Source: Paenibacillaceae bacterium (GTDB taxonomy: Bacteria > Bacillota > Bacilli > Paenibacillales > Paenibacillaceae). From it: a stretch of 64,000 bases of DNA. Below the pieces are notes generated by a model. The model saw only the letters and a program-made list of their open reading frames with translations, searched no databases and was not told where the DNA came from. The translations under genes were made by a program, and so were the position numbers. Of this stretch, positions 8,097 through 14,556 are shown piece by piece. The stretch lies in NCBI GenBank assembly GCA_004134985.1, contig REGQ01000009.1, positions 62,001-126,000 of the forward strand, read 5' to 3'. The number at the start of each line of letters is the position of its first letter. Positions within the stretch are counted from its first letter, which is position 1.

Positions 8097-8198
8097 ATGA
8101 GAGACGATTACATGTTGATAACTTATTTTACGGTTGTCGTCATTAGCAGCATTATTATGCTGATCTGGTTAAAGCGAAAAGCCAGAAAGAAACGATAG
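8097..8198 (+). CDS. 33-residue single-pass membrane peptide
   Basis: A short frame, MRDDYMLITYFTVVVISSII followed by MLIWLKRKARKKR. GAGGG sits 9 bp before ATG 8097. It has one transmembrane helix (about 6-25) and a strongly basic end, which suggests an N-out or membrane-anchored regulator peptide. It ends 17 bp before the YutE-like gene, so the two are probably co-transcribed. No family is recognised. Support is the ribosome binding site, the clean membrane topology and the spacing. Confidence 0.55.
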   Translation: MRDDYMLITYFTVVVISSIIMLIWLKRKARKKR

Positions 8199-8215
8199 AA
8201 GGCAGGCGTAAAACG

Positions 8216-8638
8216 ATGTACTATGTAAACCGTGAACAAATTGCAGTGCGGCTCGGAACACTGCCGGGCGCTGCTGAGGCGCTGCGCGAGCTTGCAGGGG
8301 CATGGGAAGGCGGCTTGCTGCAAGGTCTTGCACAGGAGCGTGCGCTGCACGTCGCTGTTGAAGCTGTGACCGATGTTGGCAGCTACATTATTGACGGATT
8401 TCTGATGCGCGATGCGAGCAGTTATGAAGATATAATGGATATTATTCACCAGGAGGGCGTATTTCCCGATGCTTTGCAAGAGCCTCTCCAGGAACTTGTC
8501 AAATTGAGAAAGCCGCTCGTTCAGGAGTATTATGACTGGCCGCGGCATCAATTGCACCCGCTGACGAACCGTTTGCCCGAGGTATTGCTTGCATTCGTAC
8601 AAGCCGTGAATCAATATCTGGAACGCGAACTAATCTAG
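8216..8638 (+). CDS. yutE: DUF86 / HepT-like protein, YutE family
   Basis: A 140-residue helical protein. VTDVGSYIIDGFLMRDASSY and EDIMDIIHQEGV match the DUF86 (HepT) family, the toxin half of MNT/HEPN pairs in other contexts. The HEPN catalytic motif R-x4-H-x-Y appears here as RKPLVQEY, so the His is replaced by Gln. From memory, Bacillus YutE has the same change, so this group is probably not an RNase. No MntA-type nucleotidyltransferase is adjacent, which also argues against a toxin-antitoxin pair. Role unknown. Confidence 0.8.
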   Translation: MYYVNREQIAVRLGTLPGAAEALRELAGAWEGGLLQGLAQERALHVAVEAVTDVGSYIIDGFLMRDASSYEDIMDIIHQEGVFPDALQEPLQELVKLRKPLVQEYYDWPRHQLHPLTNRLPEVLLAFVQAVNQYLERELI

Positions 8639-8683
8639 CATTAACTTTCTTCCAGTGAAGAAATAAGTTACAATAATACAATC

Positions 8684-8727
8684 AAGCCATGATGTTCCGA
8701 CGAAAAGCGGCGTGATGGCTTTTGTGT
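8684..8727 (+). terminator. Intrinsic terminator after yutE-like gene
   Basis: AAGCCAT (8684-8690) pairs with ATGGCTT (8715-8721), with a shorter inner pairing (CG-rich), followed by a T-rich run. Confidence 0.6.
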
Positions 8728-8760
8728 TTGTAACCTTAGTAGTAATGGTGGTGGAGGAAA

Positions 8761-9426
8761 ATGGACGGTGACAATACAGTGCTTTCAGATGGAAAAACAA
8801 GCCAGGAAGGCTCAACCCGCCAGGTCATCTTAACACTGCTGAAAACTAAAGGACCTTGTACTGCCGGAAGTTTGGCAAAAGAGCTGGCGATTACGGAAAT
8901 GGCGGTCAGGCGACATCTGCATCTGCTTGAAAAGGAAGGGTATGTTCGCCCGCGTCTTGAGCGGCAGAAGATGGGCCGGCCTTCTCATATGTATGGTTTA
9001 ACGGTGCTCGCAGATAATCTATTCCCCAAGAATTACCATGCGTTGGCGCTGGACTTGCTGGCGGAATGGGATGAGAACGATGAGCAAGAGCAAGGGGCAG
9101 TGACCAAGCTGTTTGAGGGACGAAAGCAGAAGCTGCTGCGCCGTTATGCCGGCCGCATGCAAGGGAAGACGCTGGAACAGCGCGTTGAGGAATTGGGGCA
9201 TATTCAGAATGCTGGCGGCTATATGGTGCAGGTCGTTAAATCCGGCGAAAATGAACTTATGCTGAATGAGTTTAATTGCCCGATTGCTCAGGTGGCGAAT
9301 CGCTATCAGCAAGCCTGTCAGTGTGAATTGGCGCTTTTTCGAGAACTGCTGGAAACCAAGGTGGAACGTACCGAATGTTTGGCCAAAGATGGAGACAAAT
9401 GCAGCTATCGCATTTCGCTTTCCTGA
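8761..9426 (+). CDS. SufR-like iron-sulfur transcriptional regulator
   Basis: A 221-residue cytoplasmic regulator. Residues about 18-80 form a winged helix-turn-helix (AKELAITEMAVRRHLHLLEK, then GRPSHMYGLT as the wing). The C-terminal half has Cys173-x12-Cys186, then Cys188, Cys206 and Cys214. The C-x12-C spacing is the one known for SufR, a Fe-S cluster-binding repressor of suf genes. So it likely senses iron-sulfur or redox state. No suf gene lies next to it, but a HesB-like gene is 4.5 kb downstream. GGTGGAGG lies before the ATG, and a terminator follows, so the gene stands alone. The exact target is unknown. Confidence 0.8.
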   Translation: MDGDNTVLSDGKTSQEGSTRQVILTLLKTKGPCTAGSLAKELAITEMAVRRHLHLLEKEGYVRPRLERQKMGRPSHMYGLTVLADNLFPKNYHALALDLLAEWDENDEQEQGAVTKLFEGRKQKLLRRYAGRMQGKTLEQRVEELGHIQNAGGYMVQVVKSGENELMLNEFNCPIAQVANRYQQACQCELALFRELLETKVERTECLAKDGDKCSYRISLS

Positions 9427-9462
9427 GAATGGCTTACACGTTGGTTGGCTAATAGATGAGCA

Positions 9463-9492
9463 AGCATGCAGACATTTGCTGCATGTTTTTTT
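9463..9492 (+). terminator. Intrinsic terminator of the SufR-like gene
   Basis: CATGCAG pairs with CTGCATG around an ACATTTG loop, followed by a run of T residues. Confidence 0.8.
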
Positions 9493-9660
9493 ATATTCAT
9501 TTTTTTAAGTGGCAGTGGTGTCAAGTCAAGCCCGTCGTGCTTATAATGTCAGTATGAAATAGGCATTCGTCCAGAAAATTGTACACATGGCCGGCTTTTA
9601 TAAAGCTGCATGAAGCTAAGGGGTTAGAGGGAACGCTAAATTTGAAAGGAGTGAACCAAC

Positions 9661-10116
9661 ATGAGTTCAACGGACAACAAGTCTGTCAAAAGCTTTGTGT
9701 ATGGCATTATTGCGGGCGGTGTAGCCGGGGCGATTAGCGCGCTGCTGCTTGCTCCCAAGTCAGGGAAGGAGCTGCGTCATGATATCGCTGAAGGGGCGCA
9801 GCAGGCAGGAGAACGCACTGTAAAGATCGCCAGACAGACGAAAGAGGCTACGGGACGCATTGTACAGCAAGTGGGTGATTACACAGCCGATCTCACCGGA
9901 AAAGTGAAGAAGACGGCTGGCAATGTTATTGGAGATATTCGATCCAAGCGAAGTACGGATCAAACGGCAACGATTTCTGCTGTTGCTGAAGAGGAGGCTC
10001 AGAACGACGCGTATCGTGCAACAGATGATGAAGCTTCGGAACAATTAGCTTCAGCGGCGGATGCAGACGATTCAACAGATGATGAGTCCGAAACAGAGAC
10101 AACTGCACGTCATTAG
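9661..10116 (+). CDS. YtxH-domain general stress protein
   Basis: A 151-residue protein. Residues 10-35 form a membrane segment with small residues (VYGIIAGGVAGAISALLLAP) followed by KSGKELR, the classic YtxH start. A long amphipathic helical region (about 36-100) and an acidic Asp/Glu/Thr-rich tail follow. Family members are induced in the general stress response of Bacillales; the biochemical role is not known. GAAAGGAG lies 8 bp before the ATG. It is convergent with the next regulator gene, with only 46 bp between them. Confidence 0.88.
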   Translation: MSSTDNKSVKSFVYGIIAGGVAGAISALLLAPKSGKELRHDIAEGAQQAGERTVKIARQTKEATGRIVQQVGDYTADLTGKVKKTAGNVIGDIRSKRSTDQTATISAVAEEEAQNDAYRATDDEASEQLASAADADDSTDDESETETTARH

Positions 10117-10162
10117 TGAATGTGAATAATAAGTTTTTATCGGATCTTAAGGCAGCGCATTA

Positions 10163-11071
10163 TTATCTCTTCGGGATGTCTTGACTGTGTATCGTCTCAC
10201 GATACACAGATGGAGACATCCCTTTCCATTTGCGAAATTGTTTGGAGAAGTGGAGTGCGTCAGGATAGCCAACAGAAGAAGCAATTTGTGCAATCGTTAA
10301 GGAACCGGCCAGCAATGACTCAGCCCGCTCCATGCGAACCTTGAACAAATATTGCATGGGGGATATGCCGAGCGCTTGTTTGAACATTTTTGATAGATGA
10401 GTGCGGTGATAGCCTAATGTTTTGGCAATGCGGTCAATTGAAATTTGTTGTTCATATTGCAGGGTAAGCCACAAAATCATTTGATCTACCTGTCTGTCGA
10501 TATCTGAACTTTTGGCTTGGACGAGTTTGGACTCTTGAATCCTGCTGCCATATTCCCGCATCAGCACCCGAAGCCATCCGCCTGCTTCCAGATCGGCCAG
10601 CGCAGGTGTAGCTGCTCCTTTTCTGAACGCATGCCGCAAATGGCTATACAAAGGCAGTATACGGCGAATGCTTTGATGTCTGACGATAGGCTGTTCCGGC
10701 GAAATGCCCATGTTGCTCAGTATAGGAGCGGCAGAGTGTCCGCTGAAGGCTGCCCAATGATAGGTCCAAGGATTGGAGACACTTGCCTCGTAGCTGAACA
10801 ACTCGCCAGGAAAAATAAAGAAAGTTTCCTTTTCCCTACAAGTATACCGCTTACCTGAAATTTCAAAAGTCCCTTCCCCGGAGCTGATCGTGTGGACCAA
10901 ATAATAGTCATGTACAGCGGGTCCTATTCTGTGGCCGGGGTATGGGCTTCCTATACCGCTGAAAAGCACTGTTAATTCCCCGCGGCTCGGGGAAGAATTA
11001 AGTTCAATGTTAAAGGAAAAGTGATCCAACAAGACACCGCCTGTCTGCAAGCTGTAATTTATATACTCCAA
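10163..11071 (-). CDS. AraC-family regulator of the divergent GH4 gene
   Basis: A 302-residue protein. The N-terminal half is a cupin-like AraC sensory domain (VHTISSGEGTFEISGKRYTC, then FIFPGELFSYEAS). Residues about 195-295 hold the two-helix AraC DNA-binding domain (DRIAKTLGYHRTHLSKMFKQ, then SSVGYPDALHFSKQFRKWKG). Family members of this type bind a sugar and activate an adjacent glycosidase gene, as MsmR/RafR-type proteins do. It is transcribed away from the GH4 gene at 11186, so I infer it activates that gene. The extra ATG context at 11071 lacks a strong ribosome binding site, so the start may be some codons further in. Confidence 0.88.
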   Translation of the reverse strand: MEYINYSLQTGGVLLDHFSFNIELNSSPSRGELTVLFSGIGSPYPGHRIGPAVHDYYLVHTISSGEGTFEISGKRYTCREKETFFIFPGELFSYEASVSNPWTYHWAAFSGHSAAPILSNMGISPEQPIVRHQSIRRILPLYSHLRHAFRKGAATPALADLEAGGWLRVLMREYGSRIQESKLVQAKSSDIDRQVDQMILWLTLQYEQQISIDRIAKTLGYHRTHLSKMFKQALGISPMQYLFKVRMERAESLLAGSLTIAQIASSVGYPDALHFSKQFRKWKGMSPSVYRETIHSQDIPKR

Positions 11072-11089
11072 TCATACTACAAATCTCCA

Positions 11090-11095
11090 TATAAT
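11090..11095 (+). promoter_or_regulatory. -10 element of the GH4 promoter, no clear -35
   Basis: A perfect TATAAT lies 90 bp before the GH4 start. The hexamer 17 bp upstream (TCCAAT) is a poor -35, as expected for a promoter that needs an AraC-type activator. Confidence 0.45.
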
Positions 11096-11185
11096 AAAGT
11101 GTTTATTCCATGTTCATTCCCTGTCCGTTCAACTATAGTAGAAGCGTGGATTAATTACTTTGTTTTAGAAGGAGACGATTTTAAT

Positions 11186-12490
11186 ATGTCCAAAAAAATA
11201 ACGTTCATTGGAGCGGGCAGCACTGTTTTTGCTAAAAATGTATTGGGCGATGTGATGTTAACCCCTGCACTGCAAGAATTTGAACTGGCGATTTTTGATA
11301 TTGATGCAGAACGGCTGAGCGATTCGGAGCGGATGCTTAATAATATAAAGAAGACAAGCGGCAGCAAGTGTACAATCAAATCCTATTCAGACCGCAAGGA
11401 AGCGCTTCGTGGCGCGAAATATGTAGTTAATGCCATTCAGGTAGGCGGATACGATCCATGTACAATTACCGATTTTGAAATTCCGAAAAAATATGGCTTG
11501 CGGCAAACGATTGCTGATACCGTCGGAATTGGCGGGATTTTCCGTAATCTCCGTACCATCCCGGTAATGCTTGGCTTCGCGGAAGATATGCGTGAAGTGT
11601 GTCCGGATGCGCTGTTCCTGAACTATACGAATCCGATGGCTGTCCTGACCAATGTAATGAACACGTATGGCGGCATCCGTACCGTTGGATTATGTCATAG
11701 TGTACAGGGCTGCGTATCTCATCTGTTCAAGGACCTTGAGATGGACGCTACGGGCGTACAGTGGAAGATTGCAGGTATCAACCATATGGCTTGGCTGCTT
11801 GAAGTAAACAAAGATGGCGTAGATTTGTATCCTGAAATTAAACGCCGTGCAGCAGAAAAACAAAAAGAGAAGCATCATGATATGGTCCGTTATGAAATGA
11901 TGCTCAAATTCGGTTACTATATTACAGAATCTTCAGAGCATAATGCCGAATACCATCCTTATTTCATTAAACGCAACTATCCGGAACTGGTTGACCGTTT
12001 CAACATTCCGTTGGATGAGTATCCTCGCCGCTGTATTGAGCAAATTGGGAACTGGAAGAAGATGCGTGAGGAATTGATCAGCGATGCCAACCTGTCCCAT
12101 ACTCGTTCCGAGGAATATGCTTCCTATATTTTTGAAGCTATTGAAACCAATGTGCCTTTCAAAATCGGCGGCAATGTAATGAACACTGGTGGACTAATTA
12201 CAAATCTTCCGCGCGAGGCTTGCGTTGAAGTGCCATGTCTCGTAGACAGCAGCGGCATCACGCCTACTTTTGTCGGCGATCTGCCAGCGCAAGCCGCGGC
12301 TCTTAACCGTACGAACATCAATACGCAACTGTTGACGATCGAAGCGGCGATTACCGGCAAGAAAGAGCATATTTATCACGCGGCTATGCTTGATCCGCAC
12401 ACTTCTGCAGAGTTGTCGCTGGATGACATTGTGTCGATGTGCGATGACTTGATCGAAGCGCATGGCGACTGGCTGCCAAAGTATAAGTAA
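11186..12490 (+). CDS. GH4 alpha-galactosidase (NAD+/Mn2+ dependent, MelA-type)
   Basis: A 434-residue cytoplasmic enzyme. GAGSTVFAKN near residue 9 is the NAD-binding loop, and the FLNYTNPMAVL motif is present. Cys170 in GLCHSVQG and His200 in GINHMAW are the expected Mn2+ ligands. GH4 enzymes cleave glycosides through an oxidation-elimination cycle that uses NAD+. The CHSV form of the active-site motif is the one associated with alpha-galactosidases (MelA), while CHEV marks alpha-galacturonidases. AGAAGGAG lies before ATG 11186; the longer frame to 11021 runs through the promoter and is rejected. It is divergent from an AraC regulator and is not linked to a transporter, so substrate must enter by another importer. 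Confidence 0.92.
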   Translation: MSKKITFIGAGSTVFAKNVLGDVMLTPALQEFELAIFDIDAERLSDSERMLNNIKKTSGSKCTIKSYSDRKEALRGAKYVVNAIQVGGYDPCTITDFEIPKKYGLRQTIADTVGIGGIFRNLRTIPVMLGFAEDMREVCPDALFLNYTNPMAVLTNVMNTYGGIRTVGLCHSVQGCVSHLFKDLEMDATGVQWKIAGINHMAWLLEVNKDGVDLYPEIKRRAAEKQKEKHHDMVRYEMMLKFGYYITESSEHNAEYHPYFIKRNYPELVDRFNIPLDEYPRRCIEQIGNWKKMREELISDANLSHTRSEEYASYIFEAIETNVPFKIGGNVMNTGGLITNLPREACVEVPCLVDSSGITPTFVGDLPAQAAALNRTNINTQLLTIEAAITGKKEHIYHAAMLDPHTSAELSLDDIVSMCDDLIEAHGDWLPKYK

Positions 12491-12754
12491 GATCAGGCGG
12501 CTAGGAAAAATCAGGGCCTTATCCCCAAGTCTATTGACATGGCGGCTAGGGCCTTTTTTTTGTCAGTGGCGGATGGCCTTTCAGCACGTTAAGAAGCAGA
12601 CAACTGCCGTTAATTCCTGATTCACAGGCGAGATTCTATACAGGACGGTTGGAAAATAGGTCACTATCTGTCTCGGGGAGGCAGAACGTGGAAATGAGTC
12701 GTTAGACAGGTACGTTTTAAAAAATATCATCATATCCTATTTTAAACTACAATT
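12491..12754. other. Intergenic region between GH4 and racE
   Basis: GGCGGCTAGG occurs twice as a direct repeat (12497 and 12543), the second copy followed by GCC and eight T residues, which may mark the 3' end of the GH4 transcript although a clean stem is not visible. No gene is seen. Confidence 0.4.
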
Positions 12755-12903
12755 GCGAAACGAAAGCTCCGCTCCAAAGGGAGGGTGAGGCCGTTTACGC
12801 TTGAAATACAACAACCGGCATAGGGTTGATACATGAGTCAGCTTGTATTTCATCGCGAAACGAAAGCTCCACTCGAAAGAGAGGGTGAAGCCGTTTACGC
12901 TTG
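12755..12903 (+). repeat. Two copies of a 49-bp hairpin element before racE
   Basis: Copies at 12755-12803 and 12855-12903, exactly 100 bp apart, differ at only a few positions. Each begins GCGAAACG and ends CGTTTACGC-TTG, so the outer arms can pair. The inner stem changes together: CTCC-AAA-GGGAG in the first and CTC-GAAA-GAG in the second. The second copy ends 29 bp before the racE start. A third relative lies at 35855-35901. Confidence 0.75.
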
Positions 12904-12932
12904 TTCTCGTCAATATGGCTTAGGAAAGCGGT

Positions 12933-13748
12933 GTGTCTGTGCAACAACCGATTGCAATATTGGATTCTGGCGTGGGCGGACTTACCGTCGCCAAGGAAGT
13001 AATGCGTCAATTGCCGCGTGAAAAAATTATATATTTTGGGGATACAGCCCGCGCGCCCTACGGTTCTCGCTCTGCAGAAGAAGTCATTTATTTCACAAGG
13101 GAAATTGTCGACTATTTAGTTCAATTTGATCCTAAAATGATTGTAATTGCCTGCAACACCTCTACAGCTGTAGCTTTGGAGGACATACGTTCCCGTGTCA
13201 ATATTCCGGTTGTTGGTGTCGTGCGTCCAGGGGCAAGGGCGGCAGTCGGGCGTAGTAAAAAAGGGAGAATTGGTGTCATAGGAACCGAGGGTACAATACG
13301 GAGTGACGCCTATGCGGCAGAGCTTAAGCAGTTGGCCCCGCACATCGAGGTGACCAGTCTGGCATGTCCGACGCTCGTACCTCTTGTCGAACAGGGTGCA
13401 TTTCACTCTCACGCGACTCACGAAGCGGTCGCCCGGGCTTTGCAGCCGCTGCAGTCTTCACCGATAGACTGCCTGATTTTGGGCTGCACACACTACCCAT
13501 TCCTCGCGGAGGCGATTCAGCAGGTTGTGGGTGAGCATGTCTGTCTGATCAGTTCCGCGGAGGAGACTGTTCGGGAGATGAGAGCGATCCTGCATAACAA
13601 GCGAGCGTTGGCGACAGGGCAGCCTCTCCCGGTTCACCAGTTCAACTGCAGCGGGGAATCGCAGCTTTTCAAGGAAATTGCCCGTCAGTGGCTCGTAGAG
13701 CAGATGATGATAACTCCTGTTGTCTGGCAGGTAACGAAAATCGGATAG
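12933..13748 (+). CDS. racE: Glutamate racemase
   Basis: A 271-residue enzyme that makes D-glutamate for peptidoglycan by interconverting L- and D-glutamate. The N-terminal IAILDSGVGGLTVAKEV, FGDTARAPYG, ACNTSTA with catalytic Cys74, and LGCTHYPFL with catalytic Cys185 are all present. The length is normal and no cofactor motif is expected. The start is GTG at 12933, with AGGAAAG in front. Two copies of a hairpin element sit in its leader and a terminator follows, so it is monocistronic. Confidence 0.96.
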   Translation: MSVQQPIAILDSGVGGLTVAKEVMRQLPREKIIYFGDTARAPYGSRSAEEVIYFTREIVDYLVQFDPKMIVIACNTSTAVALEDIRSRVNIPVVGVVRPGARAAVGRSKKGRIGVIGTEGTIRSDAYAAELKQLAPHIEVTSLACPTLVPLVEQGAFHSHATHEAVARALQPLQSSPIDCLILGCTHYPFLAEAIQQVVGEHVCLISSAEETVREMRAILHNKRALATGQPLPVHQFNCSGESQLFKEIARQWLVEQMMITPVVWQVTKIG

Positions 13749-13760
13749 CGTTCAGCCATC

Positions 13761-13797
13761 AGTCGGTTTCTTAACAGAGACCGGCTTGGTTTTTTTT
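13761..13797 (+). terminator. Intrinsic terminator of racE
   Basis: AGTCGGTTTC pairs with GAGACCGGCT (8 of 10), followed by eight T residues. Confidence 0.75.
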
Positions 13798-13818
13798 GTG
13801 AAGCAACCCAAAACGTTA

Positions 13819-13848
13819 TTGATCTTCAACCGCTCATTCATTTACAAT
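13819..13848 (+). promoter_or_regulatory. SigA promoter for the HesB-like/DUF1450 pair
   Basis: TTGATC (13819-13824), 18-bp spacer, TACAAT (13843-13848). The GGAGG that follows at once would lie at or before the transcript start. Confidence 0.5.
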
Positions 13849-13920
13849 AAGGAGGATACATTCGACAGCGATTCATTGAATTCACAGAAACGATAGCTGC
13901 CGGGAAGGAGCTGGGTAAAT

Positions 13921-14223
13921 ATGAGATGCAAAATATCCCGTAATGCCGCGAAGGTGCTTCGCGCCGAATTGGACAAGCAAGAAAATGAGGGCAAGACACT
14001 GAGAATCGCGGTCACTCACGCACATGGCGACCATGCTCACTATGGCATGACAATTGATGTCCCGACGGACAATGATGTTGTCGTGACAACCGATAAGGAA
14101 ATTGATGTCATTCTTGCCAAGGAAGAACCGCTGCTTGATGGGGTGAGAATCGACTACTTCTATGTTCCGAATGAAGGATTTGTCATTTCCAATCCTTCCA
14201 AAGGCAATCACGGCGATCACTAG
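13921..14223 (+). CDS. HesB/IscA-like protein lacking the cluster cysteines
   Basis: A 100-residue protein with the A-type Fe-S carrier fold pattern: ISRNAAKVLRAEL at the start, GKTLRIAV, then a hydrophobic ending DGVRIDYFYVPNEGFVISNP. A-type carriers use one Cys near residue 35 and a CxC near the end. Here the first site reads THAHGDHAHYG (His33, 35, 38, 40) and the C-terminal one reads NPSKGNHGDH, so no conserved Cys remains. It may bind a metal through His instead of a Fe-S cluster. AAGGAG lies about 10 bp before the ATG. It is one base away from the next gene, so they are translationally coupled. Confidence 0.75.
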   Translation: MRCKISRNAAKVLRAELDKQENEGKTLRIAVTHAHGDHAHYGMTIDVPTDNDVVVTTDKEIDVILAKEEPLLDGVRIDYFYVPNEGFVISNPSKGNHGDH

Positions 14224-14224
14224 C

Positions 14225-14452
14225 ATGGCGAATGACATCCGGATTTGTGACAAGTGCAAACATATGAAAGTCAACTCGTCGTTGAAAAAACTGGGCGAAA
14301 TGGTGCCTGACGCAGAAGTTAAGGTGGGATGCAAGTCGTATTGCGGCCCGTGTGCGCGATATGCGTTTGTGTTTATTAACGGTCGATATGTGACGGCGCC
14401 GACGGAGGATGAAGTGCTGGTCAAAGCCAGCAAACATGTCAAGAGGAAATAA
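14225..14452 (+). CDS. DUF1450 (YuzB-like) small Cys protein
   Basis: A 75-residue protein with Cys pairs: ICDKCKH near the start and VGCKSYCGPCARYAFVFING in the middle, the DUF1450 signature. The fold resembles small thioredoxin-like or Fe-S/zinc proteins but no reaction is known. The start codon follows the stop of the HesB-like gene by one base, and there is no independent promoter, so it must be co-expressed. The Cys-rich partner next to a Cys-free HesB protein may indicate a joint metal or redox role; this is inference. Confidence 0.8.
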   Translation: MANDIRICDKCKHMKVNSSLKKLGEMVPDAEVKVGCKSYCGPCARYAFVFINGRYVTAPTEDEVLVKASKHVKRK

Positions 14453-14463
14453 TACGAAAACAA

Positions 14464-14528
14464 CAATAAAGCCTGCCAGCATACTTCAGAGTCTAAACTC
14501 TGAAGCACGCTTGCAGGCTTGTTTATTG
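14464..14528. terminator. Bidirectional terminator
   Basis: CAATAAAGCCTGC pairs with GCAGGCTTGTTTATTG, and an inner CTTCAGAGT/ACTCTGAAG stem completes it. It ends the DUF1450 transcript on the plus strand and the ltaS transcript on the minus strand. Confidence 0.8.
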
Positions 14529-14556
14529 TCGATCAGAAAAGTCAATTCTACCTTCC

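Noticed and set aside
8216-8638. Toxin-antitoxin module
   Set aside because: The catalytic His is absent and there is no MntA-type antitoxin nearby.
13860-13943. AAGGAGG followed by an ATT-started 27-codon frame as leader peptide
   Set aside because: The AAGGAGG directly follows the -10 box TACAAT, so it lies at or before the transcript start. ATT is a very rare start.
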